This document shows, piece after piece, positions 47,513 through 56,083 of a DNA stretch of 64,000 bases. Position numbers and translations under genes: made by a program. Origin of the DNA: Rhodoferax sp. U2-2l (GTDB lineage: Bacteria; Pseudomonadota; Gammaproteobacteria; Burkholderiales; Burkholderiaceae_C); NCBI RefSeq assembly GCF_020594515.1, contig NZ_JAJCTH010000004.1:1-64000 (forward strand), given 5' to 3'. Numbering within the stretch: position 1 is the first letter of the stretch; every line of letters starts with the position of its first letter. Under the pieces are notes generated by a model, which was not told the DNA's origin, searched no databases, and saw nothing but the letters and a program-made list of their open reading frames with translations.

Positions 47513-49027
47513 TCAGGCCGCAGGGGCACTGGCCAGACGGCTGAGCCGACGTTTCTGCTGGTACCTGCGAAACACCGGGAAGAACAGCGACAGCAGGGCG
47601 ATCACCAGGAAGGTGGCGGTGATCGGGCGGGTGTACAAAAAGTCATAACTGCCGTTGGAGAGCGACAGGGCGCGGCGGAAGTTGGCCTCGGCCATCGGTC
47701 CCATGATCAGCGCCAGCACGATGGGCGACGGCGGGAAGTCCCACTTCTCCATGAAGTAGCCCAGCAGCCCGGCCGCCAGCATGATGCCGATGTCGAACAT
47801 GCTGTTGTTGATGGCGTAGGTGCCCACCACACACAGCGCCAGAATGGTCGGTGTGAGGATCGACTTGGGCATCTGCAAAATTTTGCCGATGAAACGCAGC
47901 GAGCCCAAACCAATCACCAACATGGCCAGGTAACAGAACAACATGCCGGCAAACAGCGTGAAGACCAGACCACTGTGGTCCTTGAACAGCAGCGGCCCCG
48001 GTTGCAAACCTTGCAGCGTGAGCGCACCCAGCATGACCGCGGTGGTGGCATCCCCCGGAATGCCCAGCGTCAGCATCGGCAACATGGCGCCACCGGTACA
48101 GCCATTGGCACCGGATTCGCAGGCGGCCACACCCGCCAACTCACCCTTGCCAAAGTTCTCGGGGGTCTTGCTGAAGCGCTTGGCTTCGTTGTAGGCCACA
48201 TAGGCCGCAATGTCGGCACCGGCACCCGGAATGGAGCCGATGAAAATCCCCAGTCCGGCTGAACGCAGAATGGTGAAGATCAAGCCCTTGAACACCGACC
48301 AGGGCGGAATGATGCGGCCCAGCTCGGCGGCTTTTTTCTTGACGATGTCGCTGGTTTCCATCTGCTTGAACGCTTCAGCGGCGGCAAACAGGCCAATCAT
48401 CACCGGGATGAACGGCACACTCATCAGTTCAACAAAGCCGCCGGTGAACCGCGGAAAACCGCCCATCGGGTCCAGCCCGATGGTGGAGATCAGCAGGCCG
48501 ACAAAACCGGCAATCAGGCCCTTGATCAAGGATTTGCCCGAAATGCTGGCGATGATGCTCAAGCCAAACACGGCCAGCGCAAAGGTTTCAGACGCGCTGA
48601 ACTCCAGCGCCACGCCCGCCAGCAGCGGGGCCATGAACACCAGCACGATGATGCTCAACGTGCCGCCCAGGAACGAGGAGATGGTGGCCGTGCCCAAGGC
48701 AATGCCGGCCATGCCCTTTTTGGTCAGCGCAAAACCATCCATCGCGGTGGCCGCCGCTGCCGGGGTACCGGGAATTTTGAGCAGGATGGCGGTAATCGAC
48801 CCGCCATAGACGCCGCCGAAATACACCCCGGAGATCATCAGCAGACCCGAAACGGGGTCCATGCCAAAGGTGAAGGGCAGCAAAATCGCCACCCCCATGG
48901 TCGCGGTCAGCCCCGGCATGGCACCGATGATGATCCCCACGGTCACGCCGATCACCGCCAGCAGCAGCGCCAGAGGCTGTTGCGCCAAGGCGGCAAACCC
49001 GTTCAAAAGCAAATTCAGTTCTTGCAT
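47513..49027 (-). CDS. tctA: Tripartite tricarboxylate transporter, large permease subunit TctA
   Basis: 504-residue membrane subunit with about twelve helices. GIIIGAMPGLTATMGVAILL and the repeated PGIPGxxATAxxxG (LKIPGTPAAAATAMDG, LGIPGDATTAVMLG) are diagnostic. It works with TctB and the periplasmic binding protein TctC to take up carboxylates with sodium or protons. Its operon with dgoK, dgoA and a lactonase suggests an aldonic acid substrate rather than citrate. Confidence 0.93.
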   Translation of the reverse strand: MQELNLLLNGFAALAQQPLALLLAVIGVTVGIIIGAMPGLTATMGVAILLPFTFGMDPVSGLLMISGVYFGGVYGGSITAILLKIPGTPAAAATAMDGFALTKKGMAGIALGTATISSFLGGTLSIIVLVFMAPLLAGVALEFSASETFALAVFGLSIIASISGKSLIKGLIAGFVGLLISTIGLDPMGGFPRFTGGFVELMSVPFIPVMIGLFAAAEAFKQMETSDIVKKKAAELGRIIPPWSVFKGLIFTILRSAGLGIFIGSIPGAGADIAAYVAYNEAKRFSKTPENFGKGELAGVAACESGANGCTGGAMLPMLTLGIPGDATTAVMLGALTLQGLQPGPLLFKDHSGLVFTLFAGMLFCYLAMLVIGLGSLRFIGKILQMPKSILTPTILALCVVGTYAINNSMFDIGIMLAAGLLGYFMEKWDFPPSPIVLALIMGPMAEANFRRALSLSNGSYDFLYTRPITATFLVIALLSLFFPVFRRYQQKRRLSRLASAPAA

Positions 49028-49054
49028 GGCATGTCTCCAACGATGGGGTTCTAT

Positions 49055-49576
49055 TTATTCAAACAGGCTGCCGATCGGCAAAGGCACATTCAGCCCGACC
49101 GAAAAGGTGACATACAGGACGGCAGCGATCGAGATCGCCAGGACAGGGTTCCAGGCCTTGTGCCGCATGCCCATCAGCCACATCAGAAAAGACAGGTAGC
49201 TGGCGGTGACCAGGCCATAACCCAGGTAGGGCATGGCGGCCAGGCAGATCACCGAACTGACAACGCCAAAAAAGGTTTTGCGGTAACTGCGGACTTCCAC
49301 GTTGACCACCTGGCCCTCAGGCACCGCCTGCGGCTTGGGCCGACCCTGCAACCAATGGCGGGCGACCAGCATCGCACACAGCACCAGCAGCGCACCGGCA
49401 TAAATTTGCGGAAACCGGGCCGAGCCGATGTCCGTGGTCAGGCCGGTGGTCGGGAACTTGCGCGAAAAAAATATCGCAGCAACAGCCACCGTCGACACAA
49501 TGGCGGCGATCACGATGTCCATGTTCCACCGGCCGGATGTCGGCTCGGTCGGGCTGGATGTTTGGGATGTAGTCAT
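49055..49576 (-). CDS. tctB: Tripartite tricarboxylate transporter, small subunit TctB
   Basis: 173 residues with four predicted helices and the weakly conserved TctB layout (DIVIAAIVSTVAVAAIFF, DIGSARFPQIYAGALL, LPIGSLFE at the end). The ATG at 49576 has GAGGG upstream at good spacing; the open frame beyond it is not protein-like. It ends 27 bases before tctA begins. Confidence 0.87.
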   Translation of the reverse strand: MTTSQTSSPTEPTSGRWNMDIVIAAIVSTVAVAAIFFSRKFPTTGLTTDIGSARFPQIYAGALLVLCAMLVARHWLQGRPKPQAVPEGQVVNVEVRSYRKTFFGVVSSVICLAAMPYLGYGLVTASYLSFLMWLMGMRHKAWNPVLAISIAAVLYVTFSVGLNVPLPIGSLFE

Positions 49577-49617
49577 GTTATTACCCTCACGAATTGGCAG
49601 CACAACCCCGGCCGGTT

Positions 49618-49632
49618 CGGGCAACGAGCCCG
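49618..49632 (-). other. Intercistronic hairpin between tctC and tctB
   Basis: cgggc-aacga-gcccg forms a short GC-rich hairpin in the 123-base gap. There is no T-run, so it is not a full terminator. Hairpins at this place often stabilise the upstream binding-protein mRNA, giving more binding protein than permease. Confidence 0.35.
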
Positions 49633-49699
49633 CCGGAGAGCGCTGGCTGACTTGGCTATGTTGTCTGATCCGCCCGCTGTCACCGGGCAGCATCAGGTG

Positions 49700-50668
49700 T
49701 TACCTGGCGATACCAAGTTTGGTCATCAGGGTTTTGAAAAACAGGTTGTCCTTGTCGATGGCCGTTTTGAAGGCGGCGCCATCCAGGTAGGCGTGGGTCA
49801 GGTTCATCTTGGCCAGCTGCTCCTTGAAGACCGGATCGTCCACGGTCTTCTTGGCGGCGGCGCGCAACACATCCTGGACATCTTGCGGGGTCTTCTTGGG
49901 AACCACAATACCGCGCCAAGTCAGGATGCTCAGGTCCACACCCTTTTCCTTCAGGGTGGGCACCTTGTCAAACGCGGGCTGACGCTGGTCAGCCATGACG
50001 GCCAAAATCTTGATCTTGCCAGCGGTGACATGGCCGACCACTTCAGCCGGGCTGACCGTGACGGCTTCAATGTGATTGCCCAGCAAGGCCGTGACCGCAG
50101 GGTTGGCACCGTCGTACGGAATGTGGTTGAACTTGGCGCCAGTCTTTTCAGCCAGGGCTTCAGCCGCCAGGTGCCAGATGGCACCGGTGCCTGAGTTGCC
50201 GATGCGCACCTTGCCCGGGTTGGCCTTGGCGTAGGCAATGAACTCTTCATAGGTGTTCCACGGCGCGCTGGCGTTGACCGAAATCGCCGATGGCTCGGCG
50301 TTCAGACGGGCAATGGGCGTGAAGTCGTCAGCCGTGAACTGCACCAGGCCCATGTGCGGCAGCATGGCCAGTTCCACCGTGCCAGTCCCAATTTTGTAGC
50401 CATCAGGGCGCGCCATCGCGATTTCAGACAGACCCACCGCGCCGCCACCGCCGGTCTTGTTGACCACACCGATGGCCTTGGGCAGGTATTTTTTGGCGGT
50501 GTCGACAAAGGCGCGAGTGACCAGATCGGTGCCGCCGCCGGCAGCGTAAGGCACCACCACTTCGATCGGTTTGGTCGGGTAGTCGGCTGCGTGCACCGCG
50601 GCACCGAGCAAAAGGGTCGAGGCGCACACCGCCGTCAACAAACGCGCTATCACTGTTTTCGATTTCAT
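49700..50668 (-). CDS. tctC: Tripartite tricarboxylate transporter substrate-binding protein (TctC/Bug family)
   Basis: 322 residues with a signal peptide (LLTAVCASTLLLGAAVHA) and the Bug-family two-lobed fold: YPTKPIEVVVPYAAGGGTDL at the start, NKTGGGGAVGLSEIA, NSGTGAIWHLAAEAL and HIPYDGANPAVTALLG. Bug proteins bind carboxylic acids. The ATG at 50668 (second of two adjacent ATGs) has AGGAG six bases before it. It is the receptor for the tctBA permease that follows. Confidence 0.93.
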   Translation of the reverse strand: MKSKTVIARLLTAVCASTLLLGAAVHAADYPTKPIEVVVPYAAGGGTDLVTRAFVDTAKKYLPKAIGVVNKTGGGGAVGLSEIAMARPDGYKIGTGTVELAMLPHMGLVQFTADDFTPIARLNAEPSAISVNASAPWNTYEEFIAYAKANPGKVRIGNSGTGAIWHLAAEALAEKTGAKFNHIPYDGANPAVTALLGNHIEAVTVSPAEVVGHVTAGKIKILAVMADQRQPAFDKVPTLKEKGVDLSILTWRGIVVPKKTPQDVQDVLRAAAKKTVDDPVFKEQLAKMNLTHAYLDGAAFKTAIDKDNLFFKTLMTKLGIAR

Positions 50669-50755
50669 CATTGCTCCTGATCTTGAAAAGATATTGACTG
50701 TTGTTGAAAAAAACCACTCAAACATGAGATTCCCGGCGCGATCGTCAGGAACTCT

Positions 50756-51403
50756 TTATGCCACGCACTGCGCCTTCCACGCAGCCACAAAGCATTCGGC
50801 TTGCCTGGACAACTGTGCCAGCGACACTCCAGGCGAATACAAGGCAGAGCCCAGGCCAAAACCACTGGCACCCGTGGCGAGGAAGGGCGCCATGGTGTCT
50901 GGCGTGATGCCACCCACCGGAAACAGACGTGTGCCCTTGGGCAAAATGGGTCGCATCGCTTTCATGATGGCAGGCGACACCAGCTCGGCCGGGAACAGCT
51001 TCAGCGCATTGGCACCAGCCTTCAGCGCGGCAAACGCCTCGGTCGGTGTGACGATGCCGGGCATGCAAATCAGTCCCAGGGCCTTGGCGGCACTGATCAC
51101 GCTGGTGTCGGCGTGCGGCATCACCACCAGCTCACCACCGATGGCTTGGAGGCGGGACACATCCGACGCCTCAAGCACCGTCCCGGCGCCCACCAGCGCA
51201 TCGTCGGGCAGGCACTGGCGAATGCGCGCGATGCTGGTGAACGGGTCCGGTGAATTCAACGGGACTTCAATCAGACGAAAGCCCGCCTGGTACAGGGTTT
51301 GGGCCACCGGTTCGGCCTCGGTCGGGGTCAGCCCGCGAAGAATGGCCACCAGGGGCAAGTGCTGCAGCGCAGTCTCAAATCGGGTGTGAATGGGGTTGGT
51401 CAT
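50756..51403 (-). CDS. dgoA: 2-dehydro-3-deoxy-6-phosphogalactonate aldolase
   Basis: Cleaves KDPGal to pyruvate and glyceraldehyde-3-phosphate. The 215-residue class I TIM-barrel aldolase has FRLIEVPLNSP with catalytic Glu46 and NALKLFPAE with Schiff-base Lys135, plus VGAGTVLEASDV. The LNSP motif after the Glu is typical of the KDPGal rather than the KDPG branch. It follows dgoK by nine bases, which supports the galactonate assignment. Confidence 0.9.
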   Translation of the reverse strand: MTNPIHTRFETALQHLPLVAILRGLTPTEAEPVAQTLYQAGFRLIEVPLNSPDPFTSIARIRQCLPDDALVGAGTVLEASDVSRLQAIGGELVVMPHADTSVISAAKALGLICMPGIVTPTEAFAALKAGANALKLFPAELVSPAIMKAMRPILPKGTRLFPVGGITPDTMAPFLATGASGFGLGSALYSPGVSLAQLSRQAECFVAAWKAQCVA

Positions 51404-51412
51404 CGTGTGTTC

Positions 51413-52414
51413 TCAGTTGATTTCAGTCAGGGGTTGGCGGATCAGTCCCAGCGCTTTGGCGAACTCCCAGAGACCGCGCGGCGCCGGGTTGTCCAGAATG
51501 CCGGCCACCGTCACGCCCAAGGCCGCAAAAGCCTTCGCATACCGCTGGCACAACGACACTTCACCAATCAGCAACAGCGGCCCTTGCGCCTGCAAGGTGG
51601 TCGACGATTTCGCCAGGCCGGACACCAGTTCGTGGCCAATCAGCAACCCCGAGAGGTAACTCTTGAGCAGGTGCTGCGGCAAGCGTTGGCTCAGCCCGAG
51701 GGTCCGGGCGGCAAAAATCTGGTGCGTGAAGTCACCGGGCTGGCTATCGCGCGCAGCCATCAAGCCTTGCAGGAAGGCGGCTTCGGTGGCCCCGGCATCG
51801 GCGCCGGCCTCATCGGTCATCAACCGGCCCAGGATCGAATGTTTGACCAGCACCGAGAAAATTTCACCGGTCATGTAACTGGTGAAGTGGGTGATCCGCC
51901 CGTCTGTGATCTGCACCCATTTGGAATGGGTACCGGGCAGCACCAGGGTGGCGCGCTCGGCCAGCGCCGGGTTTTCGGCCAGGGCGCCGGCAATCTGGAT
52001 TTCTTCGCCCCGGATCACATCCGGGGCCATGCCCACGTCATCCAGCAACACACCAGGCGCAATCACCACATCCACACCGGCCCCGCTGGGCACCCGCACG
52101 CTGTGGGCAGCCAGTGACCCGACGTCCGCCGGGCAGCGCACATACGGCGCTTCTTTCCAGCCCTGGATGCTGCCGACCATGCCACCGGCCACCACAGGCA
52201 GGTGGGGCCAACTCGCCAGCCAGTCACCGGCAATGTCGGCAAAGGCTTTCTCAAAACCCGCTGCACCCGGCAAGGGCAGCGCTTGCAGCCCCTGGGCGGT
52301 GCTGCGGGTTTGCAGCACCTGGCCGCCTTCACCCAATAAAAAGGCGCGCAAACTCGACGTTCCCCAATCCAGCGCCAGCAGCTCAGGGGTGCTGCTTGTG
52401 GTGATGTCATTCAT
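51413..52414 (-). CDS. dgoK: 2-dehydro-3-deoxygalactonokinase
   Basis: Phosphorylates KDGal at C6. 333 residues with ALDWGTSSLRAFL near the N-terminus (phosphate 1 loop of the kinase family), GMVGSIQGWKEAPYVRCP, LPGTHSKWV, and a C-terminal LLIGEVSLCQRYA. The ATG at 52414 overlaps the iclR stop (ATGA), so translation is coupled. GGAG is present 11 bases upstream. Confidence 0.93.
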   Translation of the reverse strand: MNDITTSSTPELLALDWGTSSLRAFLLGEGGQVLQTRSTAQGLQALPLPGAAGFEKAFADIAGDWLASWPHLPVVAGGMVGSIQGWKEAPYVRCPADVGSLAAHSVRVPSGAGVDVVIAPGVLLDDVGMAPDVIRGEEIQIAGALAENPALAERATLVLPGTHSKWVQITDGRITHFTSYMTGEIFSVLVKHSILGRLMTDEAGADAGATEAAFLQGLMAARDSQPGDFTHQIFAARTLGLSQRLPQHLLKSYLSGLLIGHELVSGLAKSSTTLQAQGPLLLIGEVSLCQRYAKAFAALGVTVAGILDNPAPRGLWEFAKALGLIRQPLTEIN

Positions 52415-53244
52415 GACGGTTTTTTCTCCAGTCCTAACTTTTCGGATATGTGTTGTGTCACGGCCAGTACCGTGGGCCCCAAGGCCAACAGCCTTTCTTT
52501 GGGGATGTAGGGCACCGCACTGGCCACGCTGACAGCAGCCACCACTGCACCGCTGATGTCGCGAATCGGCGCGGCCACGCAGCGGATGCCAAGTTCGTTT
52601 TCTTCCAGATCCAGCACCCAGCCCTGGGCCCGGTAGTGCTGCATGTCGGCCAGGTATTGCTGCCACGGCGGCAGCAGGACAGGTTCACCCGCCTTGACCT
52701 TCTCGGCCACTGCTTCGTCATAGAGGGGTTTCCAGGCTTCTGGCGCCAAGCCCAGCATCAGCGCCTTGCCCACGCCGGTGGAGGCCAGCGGCATGCGGTG
52801 ACCCACCCGCGAGCGCATTTCCAGCCCTTTGGTGCCGGCAATCTTGTCCAGATAAAACACCCGGTTTTCCTCCCGGGTGCCCAGATGCACGGTGTCACCG
52901 GTCTGGGCTGCCAACCCTTCCAGATAGGGTCGCGCCAAGGCGCCCAGCGGCCGCTGCTCGCTGGCCTTGGCACCCAGATAGATCAACCGGAAACCCAGTG
53001 AATAGCCGCCATACGGCACATGGTGCAGATAGCCCTCGGCCACCAGACTGTTGAGCATGCGGTGGGTGGTGCTGCGCGGTGTGCCCAGGTGCGCCGCGAT
53101 GCCTTTGACATCCGAGATGCCCTGCGCCACACATTCAAGCAAAGCCAGCCCGCGCAACAGCGTCTGGGTTCCGGTCGCTTTTTGCGGGTCTTTCTCTTCG
53201 GTCGACAGCAAGGGTTTGGCTGGATTGTTCAAAGGGCACTTCAA
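52411..53244 (-). CDS. IclR-family transcriptional regulator
   Basis: 277 residues: an N-terminal winged helix (LECVAQGISDVKGIAAHLG, RSTTHRMLNSLVAEGYL) and a C-terminal GAF-like effector domain (STGVGKALML, LGIRCVAAPIRDISGAVVAAVSV). It is the first gene of the sugar-acid operon and most likely controls it in response to the substrate or an intermediate. No in-frame ATG precedes the conserved region; TTG at 53244 is used as start and is weakly supported. Operator-like repeats lie just upstream. Confidence 0.9.
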   Translation of the reverse strand: MKCPLNNPAKPLLSTEEKDPQKATGTQTLLRGLALLECVAQGISDVKGIAAHLGTPRSTTHRMLNSLVAEGYLHHVPYGGYSLGFRLIYLGAKASEQRPLGALARPYLEGLAAQTGDTVHLGTREENRVFYLDKIAGTKGLEMRSRVGHRMPLASTGVGKALMLGLAPEAWKPLYDEAVAEKVKAGEPVLLPPWQQYLADMQHYRAQGWVLDLEENELGIRCVAAPIRDISGAVVAAVSVASAVPYIPKERLLALGPTVLAVTQHISEKLGLEKKPS

Positions 53245-53254
53245 CTTCGTCTCA

Positions 53255-53328
53255 ACTATTTGTCGGGTTGACCAAATAGTAGGATTTAAGTACTATTGTG
53301 TCAAATAGTTTTTTAGTGTCCATATAGT
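53255..53328. promoter_or_regulatory. Operator-like repeats between iclR and the SDR gene
   Basis: ACTATTTG-N10-CAAATAGT (53255-53262 and 53273-53280) is a perfect inverted repeat. A second CAAATAGT (53302-53309) has ACTATTG before it, and a degenerate CATATAGT lies at 53321-53328. The AT-rich block is between divergent genes, so one regulator could control both. Binding by the adjacent IclR protein is the natural inference. Confidence 0.65.
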
Positions 53329-53390
53329 GAGACATCAAGCACTAAATCTTGCCACACGGTCAGCCACTTTTCATCACAAGGAGAAAGAAA

Positions 53391-54167
53391 ATGTTCAATG
53401 ACTTGAAAGACAAACGCGTGTTGATCACCGGGTCAACGGCCGGCATCGGGCTGGCAGCCGCGCAGTCTTTTGCGCGATATGGCGCCAAGATCGGCATCAC
53501 CGGACAGACGTTGCCCGACGATCTGCCGCAAACACTGGAGGCACTGCGGCAGCTTGGCGCCGAGGCCGAATTTTTTCAGGGTAACCTGTGCAACACCCAG
53601 GCCTGCCAGCAGTTGATCGAGCAATTTGTGGCCCGCTTCGGCGGCATTGATGTGGTGATCAACAACGTCGGCGGCTTGGTGGGCCGCAAGCAGATCGGTG
53701 ACATTGACGACGAATTTTTTGACCGGGTGTTTGACCTGAATGCTCGCTCGGCGCACATGGTCACCAAATACGCCATGCCACACCTGAAGGCCTCGGCACA
53801 GGCCAGCGGCACCACCGCGTCAGTGATTCTGGTGGGCTCGTTTGCCAGTTACATGGGCGGTGGGCCGGGCGCGTCGCTGTATGCCGCTGCCAAGGCCTGG
53901 ATCCACACCATCCAGAAAAACTGGGTCTCGTCTTACACCAAGGACGGCGTGCGTTTCAACGTGGTGTCACCGGGTACCGTGGACACCGCGTTCCATGCCG
54001 ACAAAAACGACGCCGTGCGCGCCCAGATCAACGCCACCATTCCGATGGGCCGCTTTGCCACCGCACAAGAGGTGGCGCCCGCCTTCCTGTTCCTGGCGTC
54101 GCATGCCTGCAGCGGCTACATCACCGGTCAGGTGATCAACGTCAACGGCGGTCAGTACATGCCCTGA
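53391..54167 (+). CDS. Short-chain dehydrogenase/reductase, sugar-type
   Basis: 258 residues with classical SDR features: TGSTAGIG at 13-20, NNVGG at 91-95, catalytic Ser150, Tyr164 and Lys168 (YAAAK), PGTVDT and a C-terminal INVNGGQYMP. The ATG at 53391 has AAGGAG. It is divergent from the sugar-acid operon and shares the operator region, so it probably oxidises the parent sugar (for example galactose) to its lactone, which the SMP-30-type enzyme then opens. Substrate is not shown by sequence. Confidence 0.88.
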   Translation: MFNDLKDKRVLITGSTAGIGLAAAQSFARYGAKIGITGQTLPDDLPQTLEALRQLGAEAEFFQGNLCNTQACQQLIEQFVARFGGIDVVINNVGGLVGRKQIGDIDDEFFDRVFDLNARSAHMVTKYAMPHLKASAQASGTTASVILVGSFASYMGGGPGASLYAAAKAWIHTIQKNWVSSYTKDGVRFNVVSPGTVDTAFHADKNDAVRAQINATIPMGRFATAQEVAPAFLFLASHACSGYITGQVINVNGGQYMP

Positions 54168-54270
54168 TGTTGGCTCGTGCGGCGGCTTGAGGAGACACAT
54201 GCGCGTTGGACACTTGACAACGTGCATCGTTTCCGGGTGCTGCATGCATCGTTGGGGGCTGGTAGGTGAT

Positions 54271-54378
54271 GACCGATGAGACTGGGGCGAATGCTTCCGC
54301 GGCTGTCCCCCGGTTTGGGACGACGCCCCAAACCTCCTCCTTGATGCCGCTGCACCATTCACCCCAGTCTCATCGGTC
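54271..54378 (-). repeat. Structured hairpin element, copy A
   Basis: Outer arms 54271-54293 and 54356-54378 pair at 22 of 23 positions, and the remaining pair becomes G-U if the minus strand is transcribed. Reading the minus strand, the inside holds GCAGCGGCATCAAGGAGGA, a variable hairpin (ggtttgggg/cccaaacc type) and GGGGGACAGCCGCGG; the GCGGC of the first box can pair with the GCCGC of the second. Copy B, 56 bases away in the opposite orientation, has the same boxes but different stems. Confidence 0.75.
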
Positions 54379-54434
54379 GCCAGCGCTGTAGGTAAACCAA
54401 CAATGAATTCCTCACGCTTCGCACTTTGTTGGCT

Positions 54435-54530
54435 GACTCAGGACGGCGTGGCATTCAGCGCAGCGGCATCAAGGAGGAGCCCGCAGGGCGGGGGACAGCC
54501 GCGGAGCTGAGTGCCGCGTCGTCCTGAGTC
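54435..54530 (+). repeat. Structured hairpin element, copy B
   Basis: Outer arms 54435-54458 and 54507-54530 pair over all 24 positions in RNA read from the plus strand, 21 Watson-Crick and 3 G-U. Inside are GCAGCGGCATCAAGGAGGA, a short hairpin gccc-gca-gggc type, and GGGGGACAGCCGCGG, exactly the boxes of copy A. The outer and inner stems share almost no sequence with those of copy A. No T-run follows, so it is not a plain terminator. Confidence 0.75.
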
Positions 54531-54683
54531 CGGGCGTACCCGGATCCCCAGAGCTTCACCCGCGTGCAAGCTGGAAAACAGCCATTCCAACGTGACCACC
54601 TTTGAAATCATGGATGGCATATCAAGCCCGCCATGACAGCGAAACCATCGGGCTGTGCCCCCAAAATCACCCGAAAGTCTCTC

Positions 54684-54723
54684 GAATAAATTTTTATAAA
54701 TCAATCACTTAAGGTGATCGATT
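54684..54723 (-). terminator. Probable terminator of the iron-type alcohol dehydrogenase gene
   Basis: On the minus strand a ten-base-pair stem with one G-T pair (54714-54723 with 54699-54708) and a five-base loop is followed by an AT-rich tract (ttataaaaatttatt). It begins 11 bases after the stop codon of the dehydrogenase gene. Confidence 0.55.
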
Positions 54724-54733
54724 TGCGCGTTTT

Positions 54734-56083
54734 CTAAGTGCCCTTCTTCTCCCGGGCAGCCACACGACCGCGCTGCGCCTTCTTGGCGACCACCCGCCTG
54801 CGCGCTGCTTTTTCGGTTGTCACTGGACTGTCCGCATCCACCCCGCCCAGAGGCTCATGCGGCAGCACCAGCCGGATCACCCCCTCGCATTCAGCTTGCG
54901 ACAGATACACCGGCACCGGGTAATTGGTCATCGCCTCGTGGCAGGCGGCGCGGGCCAGGGCGGGGATATCTTCCTCACGCAGCGCGGCCAGCGTGGTGGG
55001 AATGCCCAGGCGGGTGTTCATGGCGTCGATGGCATCCAGGAACTTGGACGCCAGCACGGCATCAGACTCGGTCTTTTTGCCGACCTTGGAGCGCAGCGCC
55101 AGCTGAGCCAGCTGCGGCTCAATGGCCGGGCGCATGAACCGCAACACATGCGGCAGCAGGATGGCGTTGGCCAGGCCGTGCGGCGTGTGGTAGCGCCCAC
55201 CCAACTGGTGCGCGATGGCGTGCACATAGCCCACATTGGCGCGGGTGAAGGCCTGACCGGCGTAGTTGGCGGCCAGTGCCATCTTCTCGCGCGCTGCCAG
55301 GTCCTGGCCGTTGGCGTAAGCCACGGGCAGCGCCTCAAAAATCATGCCCACGGCCGACAGCGCCATGCGGTCGGTGAACGCCGTGCGCCAGTGGCCAATA
55401 TAGGCCTCGATGGCGTGGGTGAGCGCGTCCATGCCGGTGGCTGCGGTGATGTCAGGTGGCAGGCCCAGCATCAGGTTGGGGTCGAGCGCGGCCATGCGCG
55501 GCACGATGCGGGTGTCGGCAATCACCAGTTTGCGCTGGGTGTCGGGGTCCGAGATGACGGCGGCCACGGTCACCTCGGAGCCGGTACCGGCGGTGGTGGG
55601 CACGGCGTAAATGGGTGCGGGTGTGCGCAAGCCCTTGAAGTAGCCCGCCAGTTGCGCCGGGTGTTTGTTGTTGGCCGCGGCCAGGGCAATGGCCTTGGCC
55701 GCATCCATCGCCGAGCCGCCGCCAAAAGCGATGACGGCATCACAGCCCTTGCGCTTGAACAGCGCCACACCTTGCTCGATCAGTGCCACCGGCGCATCGG
55801 GCAGCATCTTGTCAAACACCACATACGCCGTGCCGCCCGCCTTGAGCGCCGCCAGCAGCGGCGCCATCAGCCCCAGCTTGGCCACCACCGGGTCGGTCAC
55901 CACCAAGACCCGGGTGTGATCAAAGTCACAGATGGCCTGACCCAGCCGGGCGCTGGCGCCCGGGCCGACGAGCATCGTGGGTTGGGGAATGGGCAGCAGC
56001 CGGGTGGCCACCCCCACGGCACGCATCACCGCTGTCAAACCCACGGAACGCACTGTTCCCGACAGCAAATTGGTCAACATCAT
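54734..56083 (-). CDS. Iron-containing alcohol dehydrogenase with basic C-terminal tail
   Basis: 449 residues. The group III ADH core has VLVVTDPVVAKLGL, AFGGGSAMDAAKAIAL, PTTAGTGSEVT and the metal ligands in GMDALTHAIEAYIG and HAIAHQLGGRYHTPHGLAN. The last 28 residues (TTEKAARRRVVAKKAQRG onward) are an Ala/Arg/Lys-rich tail absent from most family members. The protein on the opposite strand has a comparable tail. It likely interconverts an aldehyde and an alcohol with NAD(P); with an acyl-ACP-reductase-like neighbour, a fatty aldehyde is a reasonable guess. Confidence 0.88.
   Translation of the reverse strand: MMLTNLLSGTVRSVGLTAVMRAVGVATRLLPIPQPTMLVGPGASARLGQAICDFDHTRVLVVTDPVVAKLGLMAPLLAALKAGGTAYVVFDKMLPDAPVALIEQGVALFKRKGCDAVIAFGGGSAMDAAKAIALAAANNKHPAQLAGYFKGLRTPAPIYAVPTTAGTGSEVTVAAVISDPDTQRKLVIADTRIVPRMAALDPNLMLGLPPDITAATGMDALTHAIEAYIGHWRTAFTDRMALSAVGMIFEALPVAYANGQDLAAREKMALAANYAGQAFTRANVGYVHAIAHQLGGRYHTPHGLANAILLPHVLRFMRPAIEPQLAQLALRSKVGKKTESDAVLASKFLDAIDAMNTRLGIPTTLAALREEDIPALARAACHEAMTNYPVPVYLSQAECEGVIRLVLPHEPLGGVDADSPVTTEKAARRRVVAKKAQRGRVAAREKKGT

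Larger units (their letters stand above)
54168..54733. other. 566-base gene-free region carrying paired hairpin elements
   Basis: No coding frame in this region is convincing: those present have no ribosome-binding site and no family resemblance, and several lie across the two hairpin elements. Besides the elements (listed separately), a 7-base inverted repeat ccaacaa/ttgttgg spans 54397-54432 between them, and a strongly AT-rich stretch begins near 54680. Confidence 0.7.

Noticed and set aside
54271-54530. Integron attC sites or IS200/IS605 ends as explanation of the paired hairpins
   Set aside because: No GTTRRRY/RYYYAAC core sites, no integrase, no TnpA or TnpB nearby, and arms differ in sequence between the copies.
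54438-54704. 88-codon minus-strand frame in the region downstream of the SDR gene
   Set aside because: It runs through hairpin element B, has no ribosome-binding site and matches no family.
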